Part shown: positions 1-12,805 of the stretch, in pieces
Position numbering within the stretch: position 1 is the stretch's first letter
How the letters are laid out: the number at the start of each line of letters is the position of its first letter
Assembly: GCF_037975245.1 (NCBI RefSeq)
Contig: NC_092577.1
Location: forward strand, 16,754,013 to 16,818,012
Length of the DNA: 64,000 nt
Origin: Apostichopus japonicus
Taxonomy: Eukaryota; Echinodermata; Holothuroidea; Aspidochirotida; Stichopodidae
Direction of reading: 5' to 3'
Position numbers and translations under genes: made by a program
Notes under the pieces: generated by a model
Database searches by the model: none
The model's input: only the letters and a program-made list of their open reading frames with translations
What the model was told of the DNA's origin: nothing

Positions 1-895
1 ATGAGTGGGAAGCGAACACTTCATCTGACGCCAGTGTCCTTCAATTTTGTTCGTGTGGAATCCCTCGGGGTTCACAAATTCCTTGGAATGATTAACAGTT
101 TTATGATCATATCCATACTTGCTTAGATTGATATAACCTTTCCAACAATCGCAAATGATTGTTGTTCCCTTTTCGATATGCTGCTCGATCAAGGGAACTA
201 ATATCGCTTGGCTTCTGTCCCCATCTGGCACAATAAAAGAACGTCTAGAATCTCTTTCAATTCCACCAAACACCCACTGTCCATCCACTCTGATTCATCA
301 ATTTCTACAACCTTTCCAGGTTCACCGAGTTTATCAGTTGCTAAGTCATTTCCATAGTGACTTCGCATGTCTCCCGACAAAACATATCCCAGTCAACTAT
401 TGTGTTCGTGGCTAAATTAAGTTGGCGGGCGATCTGGTTTTCAGTTAAGCCTTCGCACCAGCAGTAAGTTAAGGCAATTGTTTCTTTCATCGTCATGTTT
501 GAGTTTTCGAACCAGCTCCCTTTTCTGATACTAATTTCGCTGCGATGTTTTTTTACTCCATACTTTCTGCACTCCCAGCGAAGTTCGTCTTTTCTGTCAT
601 TACACTTGTTCGGTTTCATTGAATTATGACATGTGGGACATTTACTTTCAGTTGCGATGAGATTGTTACTCATACACCATGAGATCAAAGCATGTTTGTT
701 ACACAAAACCTCATCTTTTAAGAAATCATAAGTCAAAATATTAATATAATTGAATCTATTATAACAGCTTGCTATGCTCTCTGTTTGCGTGGTACCGTCC
801 TTCAAATCAAAATAAGAACATCCATGTTGAGTAGCTTGGTATATTTTTCTTTTGAGAGACATGTCAATACATGAAAAAAGTAGAATAAATTCCAT
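1..895 (-). pseudogene. Merlin (IS1595/ISXO2-like) transposase relic, cut by window edge
   Basis: The frame opens at 895 and reads leftward. It shows a zinc-ribbon segment (CPTC followed by a WECRKYG stretch), the RKGSWFENSNM motif typical of this family, and a helix-turn-helix-like EGLTENQIARQLNL. After a frame change near 345 the first catalytic acidic motif appears (KVVEIDES). After another change near 280 come ICDCWKGY, NHSKEFVNPEG and HTNKIEGHW, the usual DDE-domain order of IS1595/Merlin enzymes. At least two frameshifts make this copy inactive as written, and its 3' end lies outside the window. Merlin elements move by cut-and-paste with 8-9 bp target duplications; no terminal repeat was found on the right side. 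Family assignment rests on motif order and is fairly secure. Confidence 0.85.
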
Positions 896-2376
896 TCACA
901 AAAACATATATAGTTAATTTACAATTCATGGAAGAAAAGTTGATACTGTGCTAATACTAGTCTGCTTCCTGAATTATGTGGCCATACAGAGCGTGCATGC
1001 AGACTGTGTAGGGAAAACATAAAAGCGTTACGATGTCGGCTTTTAAACGCTTCATTGAAGAGGATCAATTTATCGGTTAAATCTCACTTGATTGTTTACT
1101 TAGACTTTGGGAGGAGATTTTAAGCAGGAAGTTGTCATTCACTTCAATCACGGTATTCATGGGAAAATATTTAGTGGTTAACGCTTTAAGGAAAGGTTTT
1201 AATTTAAGTTTAGAAATTTTCTATGAAGGTCTGCGTACCGCGTAGGCTATCTATAAATATTTTTCAACTGCGTACCTCGTAGCTTATCTATAAAAATATT
1301 TTAAAGTAGCGGGGTATTCTGCAGTTTAGCCTGCTTCAACATACACAGTGCATATTATGTACGTAAAGGCGGCGTTTAATGTACCACACGAACTTCGGTG
1401 CCCTCACTATACTGATCGAATCAAGATACCCCACTTATACTGTTGTTACGTGTTAGGATAGGCCTAGCAAGCAAATATATATATTTAATGAATTACCTTT
1501 TCACGAGATGTCCCTTTCGATTAAACTGTGTTATATAATTAATGCAGTAGGAAGAAATATCGTCCGTTGAGTTTAAAATAAAGCAGCAACACATTTGCAA
1601 TAAAAACACCGTAACGATGTTAGGCTAAGCTTTGTGTGAAGCCTGGGCCTACACGGCAACCAGGTAACGCCTAACAAACTGCTAATGACATGCGTAGGGC
1701 TATTTGGGAAGACGTAACTTACGACACGGAGATTACGTCCAACTTTTTATGGAGAATAGATCGTATTTGACTTCATATTTCAATGGAATAAGTGATGAAA
1801 TAATACATATTGTCGTATTAAAGGCTTACCGACAAAAAATAATGTCAAACAGACAAAATCTGTGGTTGAAAAAAATTATTACCTCAGATGTCGAGTCGAG
1901 CAAGTACACACTTGGGCAAATGTTGGAATCACAATTGCGTGAGGTCGATTGATTTCTTGAATTTTGGTTTCATTACAGTAGAAGGGGTCCACCTATTAAA
2001 AAATCATACCTGACAACTTGGACTTACAACTATTTCAAGAACAAATAATAAATCATTTGAACAGACGTAACGTCTGGATGCATAACTCGACAAATGTGCA
2101 AGCCGAATTTGTGATATGTGATATGAATATTCATGACTTCGTTAGTTCATAGTAGGGCCAAGAAACTATTCAAGTGGGGTTATGTACTGCTCAAACCGGA
2201 AATGGGGAATGCGACGTAACATTTATAAAAGACACGTACTCAGATTATTGATATTTTCCTCAATTTATTTCATAGAAATAATGAGTAGAATTTCATGTCC
2301 GTTGCAACCTATATATCACAAGTCAGAGAGAACATGTTAGAATAATAATTACCAATGTACATCCCTTCAGCTAGTC
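896..2376. other. Non-coding stretch, no gene recognised
   Basis: A+T-rich sequence between the Merlin relic and the first gypsy element. An 82-codon open frame at 1704-1952 has no recognisable motif and is probably chance. I saw no transposon end here, although the 5' end of the Merlin element should lie in this interval. Confidence 0.5.
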
Positions 2377-2381
2377 AGGAC

Positions 2382-2595
2382 TGTAGTGTTATACGCTTAG
2401 TCCTTCAGGTACTAAGAATAACAAAGAAAGGATGAACACGATTCTTCTAGTTATGTCTGTTTACTTTATGGGTTCAGCGATCTTAGATAATAGGCCGTGT
2501 GAACATTCTACTAGCATGCGTAAGCTGTGTCTCATAGCTCACAATGCGAACAACATAAGTACCGTATATAGATTCTTCAGAATGATTACATTACA
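2382..2595 (-). repeat. Gypsy-1 downstream (3') LTR
   Basis: 214 bp beginning TG and ending CA, nearly identical to 6850-6860 plus 15227-15429. The flanking AGGAC at 2377-2381 is one copy of the target duplication. Confidence 0.92.
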
Positions 2596-2608
2596 TCCCC
2601 AACCCAAG
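2596..2608 (-). other. Gypsy-1 polypurine tract
   Basis: On the minus strand a purine-rich run (TTGGGTTGGGGA) directly abuts the 3' LTR, the position used to prime plus-strand DNA synthesis in LTR elements. Confidence 0.65.
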
Positions 2609-2693
2609 CATACAACATGCCTAATCAAGATTCCAAGTTTTTGGTTTAACCAATCGACCTGATCTAGTTCTATATTGTTTAGGTCTAGGTGAG

Positions 2694-5680
2694 CTACTGC
2701 GTCTGTGTTGATGGTTGAGCAATAGGACCTGTGGTTAGTGACTCAGTTTGCTCATTAGTACTTTCATCATATTGACTGATGTTTGGTTCAAAATCAACAA
2801 GATTTCCATCATGACTACTAGGATTGCAGTTGATGATGTGTTTCCTGTTTCTTCGCAGATTACCCCTTGGTGAAGACACCAGATATGAACGGGGTTCCTC
2901 TAATAATCTATCTACAACCCCATGAGTATTCATGTCTTTAATAAAAACCTGGGTATCTGGTGGTATCTCTTCAAGAGACTTGGTTCAATGGCTTTTGTCA
3001 TAATTGTCTTTTAAATATTGACGCTTACTCATTTCAAAAGCCTCTAGTTTGTTCTTGTCAGGTATCTGGGGTACCAGCTGTGAAGGAGCAATTGGTAAGG
3101 TTGTCTTTATCCTTCGACCAAACAATAACTCAGATGGACTATACCCGTTTGCTAGGGGAGTAGCTTTGTATGCCATCAGTGCTAGATAAGGTTCTTTTGA
3201 CTTGTTAATTAATCCTTTCACTGTTTGGACAGCTCGTTCAGCTTCCCAGTTAGACTGACTATACAAAGGGCTACTAGTAATGTGTGTGAATCCATATTTC
3301 TTACTAAATGCCTTAAACTCACTGCTAATGAACTGTGGTCCATTATCAGAACGGAATACATCTGGGATACCATGACGACTGAACATGGACTGCAAATGCA
3401 TGATAATATCAGATGATTTGGATGTGGAAGTAAGCTTGGCTACTTCTATGTACCTTGAATAATAATCCACTACCAATAGGTAAGTACTATCCTGCAGATA
3501 ATACAAATCTGCTGCTACCCTCTCCCATGGGCGTGATGGAAACTGAGAAGGCATCATGGGCTCCTTGACCTCCCGAGCCTCGTGGGCACACGTGTGACAC
3601 TTGTACACTAGGTCACCTATTTGGGAGCTGATACCCGGCCACCACACTGATTGCTTTGCACGCTCTCTACACTTCACAATCCCCTGATGCCCTTCATGGA
3701 TGAAGTCTAGGACTTCTAACCTTAACGAGCTAGGGATCATAATTCTAGGGCCCCTTAGAAGGAGATTGTTGTATGTAATTTCTCCCCTAAATGGGTAATA
3801 AACTTTTAAAGCCCCAGACAATTGTGGTTTATCTGGCCAGCCATCTGTACAATATTCAATTAGCTTGATACATACAGGATCATTCACTTGTTCTTGTTGT
3901 ATCCTAGTCAGATATGAATTATTAACTGGCAACTCAGATATAATATAATTGGCATACGACTGCACTTCCCCCTCTAGATTGTCACTCATAGATATTTCGC
4001 CACAGGGTGCTCTAGAGAGTGCATCAGGGACAACTAACTCTTTCCCTGGGATATGACTTATGTCATAGTTGTACCTCATCAACCTCATTCTAAACCTTTG
4101 TATCCTTGGTGGTAGCTGATTGAGATCTTTCAGACCCAATAGAGAGACTAGTGGTTTATGGTCAGTTTCAATCTTGAACTTCATACCAATAACAAAGTTT
4201 ACAAATGTATCACAAGCCCAGGTAACACCAAGTGCTTCCCTTTCGATGGGAGCATAATTGCTTTCAGCACTGGTAACAGACCTTGATGCGCAAAATACTA
4301 GTCTCCACTCCCCTCCTTGTTGCCTCTGGTACAAGCAGGCACCTAACCCTCGTTTTGAAGCATCACTTGCCACTTTTGTTTCCAGGTTAGGATCAAACAA
4401 TGCAAGACATGTGCCGCTTAGGCATTCTAACTTAATCTCATTAAATGACCTTTCTTGAGGTTCATTCCATACCCACTGCTTGTCCTTTTGTAGCAGTTCC
4501 CTAATGGGTTGACTGAGATCCGATCATTTTGGTGATAACTTGCTAAATTGATTCACAATGCCCAAAAATCTACGTACATCATGAATATTTTCAGGTCTAG
4601 GCATATCTCTCAGTGCCTTGGTTTTCTCAGGATCAGGTAAGATACCATTGTCTGAAACAATGTGTCCTACAAAGTGAATTGATTTCTTACTTATCTCACA
4701 CTTAGCCTTGTTCAGAGTCATGCCAGCTTTATCTAATCGATTTAGGACTTCACCTAATCGAGCATCATGCAAGTCCTGATTTGGTGCATGAATCAAGATA
4801 TCGTCAATGAACACTTCAACACCCTCTAGATCATCTAGTAACTGAGCAAGTCTCTTTTGTGCATGCTCAGGAGCAGATGTTATGCCAAATGGCATTCGAC
4901 TATAGGCAAATCGCCCAAACGGTGTGATGAATGTGGTTAGAAGCTTGGATGACTCTGTCAAGGGAATTTGGTGGAACCATGAATTAGCATCAAGCTTGCT
5001 AAAGATCTTAGCCCCAGGTAGTCTACTAAGTACTTCGCTAGTACTTGGTATCATGAATTTCTCTGTTTTCACATACTGGTTCAGTTTTGTGTAATCAACA
5101 CATATTCTGACGTCCACCACATTTCCCTTTATCCCTTTTAGGGACCGGGACCATTGGTGAGCAAAACTCAGTTGGTTCATTTACTTTGAAAATGATTCCC
5201 TCATTTTCTAGTTTTTGTAGTTTAACCTGTATTATTTTGTACAAAGAAACTGATGCTATCTTTCTAGGTGCATTGACTGCGTGTGGCACATAACCCTCTG
5301 CAAGCTTGATATTGTACTCGCCCTTCATAACCCCCAGACCAGAAAATAACTTTGGATGGTGTTTCTCCACCTCTACGTTATTAACAATTCTCACTACATC
5401 TAATGCTTCGATAGCTGGTTTGCCTAATAAGGCTGTGGTGCAATCTTTGACCACATACATAGATTGGTTGGAGGATCTGTTATTAGCTCGAAAATCAACA
5501 TCAACTTTACCCATGCACTCCAGCCTAGACTTATTAGCACCATGTAAAACTTTATCTGTTTTACTTAAACTAGTGTTTAAATTAAGCTTGTTGTACATAC
5601 TTTCAGGAATGATTGATTCATCAGCCCCTGTATCAATAGCAAACTTTACCTTGACATCATTAACATAAACATCAATTGTC
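2694..5680 (-). pseudogene. pol: Gypsy-1 pol (protease-RT-RNase H-integrase), decayed
   Basis: Domains follow the normal Ty3/gypsy order, reading leftward. An aspartic protease with DTGAD lies near 5630. The reverse transcriptase follows at about 5250-4600 with SRMPFGITSAPE and the active-site variant VFIDDILI. RNase H lies near 4390-4000 (ASDASKRGLGACLY, TDHKPL). The integrase has an H-H-C-C zinc finger near 3690-3590 and a catalytic core with SDNGPQF and NWEAERAVQ. The reading frame changes near 5100-5170. TGA codons sit at about 4521 (between RT and RNase H) and about 2984 (after the integrase core). The tail at 2933-2694 is a low-complexity acidic C-terminus. Clade placement within Ty3/gypsy (Mag-like) is only an impression. 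Confidence 0.9.
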
Positions 5681-5691
5681 CATGATTTTGT

Positions 5692-6612
5692 CTATGCTCT
5701 TCCATTGTCCAATTGACCAATAAACGTGTAGTTGATCTCCCCAGGATCGTCTTCATCTGAGACATCTACTGCTACATATTTTACCGCTCTTGGCTTAGGT
5801 TTAACTAGACTTGGGTTTCCTTGGTCCTGTGCCTGTTTCCTAAAATTCCTATGAAGCTTGTATTTTGTTTTACAACACCTTGCCCAATGACCCATTTTCT
5901 TGCACTTATTACACTTGTCTTCCTTAGCAGGACACGCAGTGTGGTTAGCACTGTAACCACATTTTCCACACTTCCTTGTGCTGGGACTGCTTTCCCTTCT
6001 GCTGGTCTGGTTTATCAGCACTTGATCCTTCACTTGATCTGTCAAAACTTCGTGTTCCTTACGAACAACTTCGTGTAGTCCTGCCGTCCTTTTTGCTGAT
6101 TCTAATGTGAGGGCGCTGTCTAGCTGCAGTTTCTGCTGTAATCTGGAGTCTCGGAGGCCAACTACAAGTCTGTCTCTAATTAGCTCCTCTTTTAGCGTTC
6201 CGTAATTACAATGCTCTGACAGCTTATATAGCCCAGTGATGAATTCATCCACTGTCTCCCCCTCCATTTGACATCTCTTATTGAATTTGGCCCTTTCATA
6301 GATCACATTTCTACGAGCAATAAAATGGCTTTGAAATTTGTCCTTCACGTCTGAATAGGATGGACTCTGAGGTGTACTCTGACTTCCCTCACTCTCTGTG
6401 ACAACCACAATGGGCGGAAAGGTGAAACTATTGAAAATTTCCTCCGCCTGTTCCCCCATACAGTATATCAACATGTCCACTTGTGTGACTGATGGTTTTT
6501 CTGAAAGCCCACTCGCTGATCGAAATCTTTCAAATCGTTTGATCCACTGCTCCCAATCCTCACTTTTGAAGGAAAATGTCCCTGGTGGGGTTATTTGGAA
6601 TTGGGTGGCCAT
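5692..6612 (-). CDS. gag: Gypsy-1 Gag polyprotein
   Basis: An intact 306-codon frame starting just inside the upstream LTR. The N-terminal half looks like a gypsy capsid (FKSEDWEQWIKRFERFR; later QMEGETVDEFITGLYKLSEHC). The C-terminal part has two zinc-knuckle-like cysteine clusters (CGKCGYSANHTAC and CNKCKKMGHWARCC) for RNA binding. It ends with an acidic tail just before the protease. The start follows the primer-binding site by about 230 bases, and no other coding sequence intervenes. Gag and pol occupy different frames, so pol would need frameshifting or a separate start. Confidence 0.9.
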   Translation of the reverse strand: MATQFQITPPGTFSFKSEDWEQWIKRFERFRSASGLSEKPSVTQVDMLIYCMGEQAEEIFNSFTFPPIVVVTESEGSQSTPQSPSYSDVKDKFQSHFIARRNVIYERAKFNKRCQMEGETVDEFITGLYKLSEHCNYGTLKEELIRDRLVVGLRDSRLQQKLQLDSALTLESAKRTAGLHEVVRKEHEVLTDQVKDQVLINQTSRRESSPSTRKCGKCGYSANHTACPAKEDKCNKCKKMGHWARCCKTKYKLHRNFRKQAQDQGNPSLVKPKPRAVKYVAVDVSDEDDPGEINYTFIGQLDNGRA

Positions 6613-6838
6613 ATTTGTGAACGGCAGTTAATACCAGTGCCCAGATAATAGCGTTAATGTTATTTTATAGGCCCAACGGTATAGGTTACTCACGGCAACT
6701 TTGTAGCCTACCAAGACAATATAACAATGCTGTATGTACCGTACAGTTACCCTGTTCACTTCGACACGTTCTCCAGACAGTCGATAAAAATTGACTTACC
6801 AGCAAGGATTTCGTCAATTTCCGCTTAAAATCGCTTAT

Positions 6839-6849
6839 TTCTGACACCA
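6839..6849 (-). other. Gypsy-1 primer-binding site
   Basis: On the minus strand TGGTGTCAGAA begins immediately after the 5' LTR. It is complementary to the 3' end of animal tRNA-Leu (TTCTGACACCA), which suggests leucine tRNA primes reverse transcription. The match covers 11 bases and then stops. Confidence 0.75.
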
Positions 6850-6999
6850 TGTAGTGTTATCACTGATCTACACTAACTGGATAGGCTGCGCGTACGGTGA
6901 ATGGATAGCGAGCCGTGAAGTCACCGGAAGTTGTTCAGCGGCCATGTTGGGATATTCAAAACATCGACGCGCTTATGTATCACTCAGTGATACGCATGG

Positions 7000-7605
7000 C
7001 AACCACATTTCCGTACGAATCTGCGAAGTGTACTACAGCATCTGTCACATAACGACTGCAGCAGCTAGCGGTGGTGGGTAAAATTGCTCCAAAATTCCTT
7101 TGTAAGTAAGTACATTATGAAATGCTCCCCCTGACTGTATAATCATCAGCAGCGTAAAATAGGCTTAAAACGTGAGGACTGTACTGTACTGATCATGCTG
7201 CGCTGATTAACCATGTACTGTATGTTAACGTTCGCCGTGTTGAATGTTAGTTACAGTAGCATAGAGGTACAGTAGCTCCATGCTGTTAGCAGATAATTCA
7301 TGTTGTTAATATTATTATACTATAACTGTAATAAGCCAAACGTAAATCACTTTGCACATGCCTAACCCTGCTAATTTCTTAATAAGTGGTCACTGATGAT
7401 CATACAGTCAGGGAGGGGGAAACATTTCATGCTTGAGACTGTGTACGTACCACGATCTGACCACCATGAGTGATGTCCGAAGAGTGACATTCGATGTCCA
7501 ACATGTACATTCCACTGGCTGGAGCTGGCATTGCAATTATACCTGTTTACTTTGTCTCTTTTTACACTGCAGCTAATTGGTGAACCTAATACTGTACTTG
7601 CTACA
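7000..7605. other. P-1 5' non-coding region
   Basis: Between the left terminus and the THAP exon. Probably promoter/5' UTR of the transposase gene; no TATA or other defined signal could be assigned with confidence. A G-run lies just after the first exon, at about 7699-7707. Confidence 0.4.
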
Positions 7606-10600
7606 ATGTCAGGCTGTTCAGCCTACAGCTGTACAAACAGGGCAAACCGCTTCCATTATGACAGAGGGATAACATTCCGTAAGTTATGTTACACTACGGG
7701 GGGGGGGGTGGGGATACAAAAAGAATTTCATTCAGGATTGAATTCTATTTGAAGATCCAAAAATAAAAACTACTCTAAAAGTAAAGTTTTACTCAGAGTT
7801 ACACTTACTCTTAGTTACTGAGGCTGAAAAAAATTACAGTAGGCCTATTCTACTATGCAGAGTGCATTGCAGTGCTTGAGTGTGGAAGTAATTCTGCTTT
7901 TTATAAACGGTTTACAATTTTCCAGTCATAGCCTTCATAGTTTGCTTGCCCGAGTGCAAAACTTTGGGCCAATTTTGTGGCAGTCATGTAGTTGCAATAA
8001 TCTTTTCTTTATTGGGACCATTGCACTGGTAATTCTGTTTTAGCACAGTATTCAGTTCGTTTATATACCTTTTCATACAGATTTCCACATAGCCAGTCAG
8101 AGAGGCTTACAAAATGGACTGTCAATATGAGAAGAGAGAATTGGAAGCCATCAAAAACTTCGCTTGTTTGCTCACAGCACTTTTTGGATAAATATTTCGA
8201 TAGATCTGGGCAGAGTCTTCGTCCAGATGCTGAACCCACAGTGTTTGCTTTTCCAACACATCTCCAAAAGGTAGGATATATGCCTGACAAATTTCTAATG
8301 ACCTTTTCATTGTTTTGTTTTTGTTTCTTAATTAACCAAGTTGGAAAGAATCCCATATCTGGCACAGGTATACAAGAGATGGCCAGATATGGTCATCTTT
8401 CCACCAAGTGGTAGAGTGTTTATTTTGCGATTTATCGTCTTTCAAAAGTAATTTCATGTCTTTCTTGGGGAAAAATCTAATTTTTCTTTTACAATAATTA
8501 GTGATATTTTCATCAAAATGCTCCCAATCAAACAGTTATGTGTACTGAAACAAAGGCTCAATTCTTTTGAGCTGAGGGGAATAAAGTGCTAGATCACAAA
8601 CTGCACTTTTCTATTTTCAGTTTTAAATAAAATGAATTAGAAGCTGACACCGTTTTTCATTCCCGATCCTCTCATTTAGCACATTGTTTGTTATAATTAA
8701 CTTTGTTCTGTTTAATGTTAACAAAATAATTGGCACATGTTCAAAGTATTCTCAACTTTTGCCAGTTTTTTGCAACTTTCTTATGCATGTCAGTGTTCTC
8801 CAGGTGCTGAAATCTTTAACAGGGCAGCCTCTTACATTATCCCCACTGGAGGACTCTCAATAGTGCTTTTGCATGTTATTTGTAGGACAAAGGATGTGAT
8901 ATTTTAGGTTTGTATAATCACAAATTTCGCAAATAAAACAAGAGTTAGTTACATTTAATGTGAAATCGCAATTAAAAAGAAAAATTTAACAGGGCTGGAC
9001 ACCCTGCTAAAAGTGGTCGTGGAGGATACAGCATGTCACGATATTGTTCAAGTTGAATTTCAACGCATTCTGTTTTTGTTATTCCCTTTTCCAGTTATTC
9101 ATGTTTTCAGGTCTGCCTTGTGCCACAAGAAGATGACAGTGTTTGATTCCTGAATCAATGGTACATGCATGATTTTGTATTTTTCTATGTTGATTGTTTC
9201 TGTTGGAATTTTTACCTACCATACCTTGAAAATTTATGTCACAAAATTATTGATTCATTGCATTCATAAAATATACATTGTAATGAAGTTCTGTAAAGCA
9301 ACTAAAGTCTTGTTATAGAATTTTATTGTTTTTGGAGTATGATTGACATGTACATGTATGTGTCACACTCCCTGGGCTCTGGAATACAGCTCATGCAATG
9401 TGCAGCTTTATTCTGCGGTGTGTATGGCAGCATGGGTGTATACACAAAGTTGCATAATAATTAAGTGAATTTTTAAGTATTAATTTCAATCTTAAATGTA
9501 TTACTATTCACAAATCTACAAGCCGTAAACTACCCTCAAGAAGAGGAACTTCAGACGTGAGTCTTGAGACAGTGGAGACAGGTTCTTCCTGCACAGTTCA
9601 ACCACCCATACCTCAGCAACTCCATGTCGGTGTTTGTGATCACAGTTATGCTGTCTTAGAGTCTCCCAGGAAACTTAAGCGTAAGTTAGACAAAGCAGTA
9701 CATGAACTTGAAACATGTAAGAAAAAGTGTTTTTTGTTGCTCGACCTTCGTCTGAAAAAAGGGTTTCAAACTTCAGCACAGTGATAGATTCTTTACATAA
9801 TCAAAACCTTATATCAACCAACTGTGCTGAGATGTTGGAGTCAACCTTTAGTGGAGTCCCCAAGGAAGTCTTTCAAAGAATTATTGAACAATCAAATACT
9901 AAATAAACAGAGTAATACATACCCAGAAGACCTCCGTTCATTTGCCATGACTCTGCAGTTCTACTCAGCAAAGGCTTACGAGTATGTGAGAGAAACATTT
10001 GACCTGGCCTTACCCCATCCTCGTACAATTAGAACATGGTATTGTAGTGTAGAGGGGGACCCTGGATTCACAAAGCAAGCATTTGATGCTCTCCATGCTA
10101 AAGCCAATGACAACTTGGCACAGGGAAAGGAGACTGTATGTGCAATCATGTTCGATGAAATGGCCATACGTAAACATATTGAATATGCAAATGGAAAGTA
10201 TAGAGGTTATGTACACATTGGTACAGGTAGGTTTGATGACTCCACACCAGAAGCCAAAGATGCTTTAGTTTTTATGGCAGTGTCAGCAAATGATGCTTGG
10301 AAAATACCGCTTGGCTATTTTCTTGTATATGGTTTAAGTGGGGTAGAACGTGCAAACCTGGTCAATGAGTGTTTTCGTAGACTTCATGATAGCGGTGTAC
10401 AAGCAGTTTCTCTAACATGTGATGGGCCTTCTTGTCATTTTGCAATGATGAAATCCCTGGCAAACATGAATGTGATTGGTTTGGACCCGTCATTTCCTCA
10501 TCTATCAGAACAATCGATTAAAATTCATATTATTCTTGATGTATGCCATATGTTAAAGTTGCTCCGCAACTCATTTGCAGACATAGGAATTTTCAAAACC

Positions 10601-11964
10601 TCAGATGGTCAGACCATCAGTTGGCAGTATATAGAAGAGCTCAATAAACTCCAAGAAAAAGAGGGACTTCGATTAGGTAATAAACTAAAAAAGTGCACAT
10701 ATTGACTGGCGAAACCAAAAAATGAAGGTCAATTTGGCCGCACAGGTATTTAGTGCTAGTGTAGCAGATGCCCTGCAGTACTGCAACGAGGGATTGAAAC
10801 TCCCTCAATTATAGAGGTTGTGAGGCCACAGTTTGTTTTATAAGGCATGTTGATGCTGCATTTGATGTCCTTAACAGCAGAAATCCTTTGGGCAAAGGTG
10901 CAAAAGCTCCAATAAGAAATGGAAATGCAGATCAATTGCTTCAGATCTTGGGAAATGCTGAAAGTTTCATCCTAGGTCTTACTGATACAACCGGTACAGA
11001 AATGCATCTTACCCCAAGGAAGACTGGCTTTATAGGTTTTGCTGCCAGCATCAAAAGTATTTCAGAACTTTTTGTAGAACTTGTTGCAGGTCCTAATGCT
11101 CCAATGAAATACCTTTTAACTTATAAATTTAGTCAAGATCACATAGAGCTTTTTTTTAGTGCAGTGAGAGCCAGGGGAGGGTTCAATAATAACCCAACAG
11201 CAGGCCAATTTTGTGCGGCATACAAGCGGCTGTTAACAAGGCACGTCAAGAATGACACAGGAAATTGCATACTAAGAGACAGTACTACCATTCTTCATGT
11301 ATCCCAACCATCAGCAATAAGCATAGCACGTAAATATGGTCTTGAGCTTAGAACTCGGCCATTGCATGATGATCATGATTATGCAGATGTACCAAATTTC
11401 CAAACCATATCTGGGTACAAAGAAGCTGCAATCAATTACATTGCTGGATTTGTTGTTAAAATGATAAAGCGTCGATTGAACTGCCTCTTGTGCACAAAGG
11501 CACTGACTAATCAAAGTGGCAAGATTCATAAGTTTTTGGCACTAAAAGATCGTGGGGGTCTGCAGAAAGCATCAGACAGTGTTGTTTGTGTTTGCATGGA
11601 AACAGAAAAGTGTTTCCAAAGACTTGCAAACATTTCTGATGGAAAACTTCCACAAGGTCTTGGTGTCTCAGCAGCAATAGCATCATCTGTTCTTAATAAC
11701 TGTTCACACCGTAATCTTTTTCCTGAATTACATAATCACCAATTTCACACCACAGTAGATGATAATCATGTACACTCGCTCTTAAAGCTTGTATCATCAT
11801 GCTACACTAAAATCAAGCTGTTCCATTTAGGAAAGCAGATGACAGCCTCTGTTGCAGGACCCAAAATGCGGAAGCGATTGTCAAAACTTATTTTATTTAA
11901 CCATTTAAACTACAGAAACATAATTGACAGACCACATTTTTCATATATAAACTACATAAACTGA
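7606..11964 (+). pseudogene. P-1 THAP-domain P-element-like transposase, multi-exon, frameshifted
   Basis: A C2CH THAP zinc finger is assembled from two exons, 7606-7678 (CSAYSC, GITF) and 8081-8270 (NWKPSKTS, VCSQHF, LRPDAEPTVF), with GT-AG borders and compatible phase. A linker/coiled-coil exon lies near 9545-9780 (SPRKLKRKLDKAVHEL). The RNase H-like catalytic region is at about 9820-11964: AIMFDEMAI, LTCDGPSCHFAMMK and HIILDVCHMLKLLRN carry the likely acidic triad. SQDHIELFFSAVRARGG and the C-terminal NYIAGFVVKMIKRR and LKDRGGL follow. Frame breaks near 9900, 10690 and 10810 suggest it is inactive, though all are single-base and could be assembly indels. Comparison with P-2 is useful, because here all parts are on one strand. 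Confidence 0.88.
8271..9540. other. P-1 intron with MITE-like termini
   Basis: Long intron-like A+T-rich DNA. CAGTGTTCTCC at about 8791 and a degenerate inverse near 9030 look like the ends of a small hAT-like MITE, but the flanking duplication is not convincing. Confidence 0.35.
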
Positions 11965-12066
11965 GATGTGCTGTTAAAATATCTCGTGTTCTACATCTTG
12001 ACATTTCTTCTTTCAACAATATGGTATGAAGTCAAGTTATCATGGTAACAGTCACAAACCTATCTT

Positions 12067-12218
12067 CAGGCCTAAAATTTCATATTTGAGAGGGCAAGGC
12101 CAATTTCAATTTGCAAAGGGCACTTCCATAGCAAAATGTCAAAATCAATGGGATTTTTTTTAAGGGGCACCAAGACCAGGGCAACAGAGGACGTGGCCTC
12201 CGTGAAATTTCAGGCCTG
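12067..12218. mobile_element. 152-bp MITE-like element
   Basis: Ends are inverted copies of CAGGCCT(A/G)AAATTTCA, flanked by TATCTT on both sides (12061-12066, 12219-12224). No coding capacity. A non-autonomous DNA element, possibly hAT-related judging by the CAGG termini, although the duplication visible is 6 bp rather than 8. Confidence 0.6.
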
Positions 12219-12721
12219 TATCTTGCTAACATTGAACCATGCAGATTTTATTAAACTTCCGTAGTGAACTAGTTTTTCATGAGAACTGACAAATCTGCTT
12301 AAATTTAATTGTTAATCAAAGCAAATTGTTCAGATGTTGTTAAAATGACATAGATTGACCGTCAGAGTTCTCTGCAACCACTTTCAGCAGGGTGGCCCTG
12401 TTAAATGTTGATTTTCAATCACGGTTAATACAAAAATTAACCCATGCTTTCTTAACAGAATTTGTGATGTACAAATCTATATCACGTTCATATTGCACAA
12501 AAATCCAGTAACATTCAAACACAGTACTAAAGCTGTACAGTGTGCCCTGTTAATATTTGGCCTGTGGAGAACACTGCAGACCCATCAACTCTCCCGGTTT
12601 GATTGGAAGTCTCCCGATTTTTATTCGAATCTCCCGGCCTCCCGGTTTCATATTCTATTCTCCCGGTTTTTTAATGTTTCATCACTTGCGATATTTCTGA
12701 AAATAGCTAACAAATAGTCAT

Positions 12722-12805
12722 ATGCTCAGTAACGCTGAACAGGAAAGGCTATTCAGTGTAGTTCGCAAGAACAAGACAGACAGTCGGACGAGTATTTATA
12801 TCATT
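12722..12805 (+). pseudogene. hAT transposase C-terminal scrap
   Basis: A short translation, SNAEQERLFSVVRKNKTDSR, resembles the C-terminal dimerisation motif of hAT transposases (typically N-A-E-R-x-FS-x-V-R-K-N-K-T). No catalytic region remains nearby. This is a remnant nested in P-1. Confidence 0.5.

Noticed and set aside
1-895. Bacterial IS1595/ISXO2 contamination
   Set aside because: The sequence is A+T-rich eukaryotic-like DNA continuous with the rest of the window, and the eukaryotic Merlin family has the same motifs.
1704-1952. 82-codon open frame as a small gene
   Set aside because: No motif, no splice context, and length expected by chance in A+T-rich DNA.
12364-12577. Second MITE in P-1 with CAGTGTTCTC-type ends
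   Set aside because: Terminal similarity is fair but no flanking duplication could be found.
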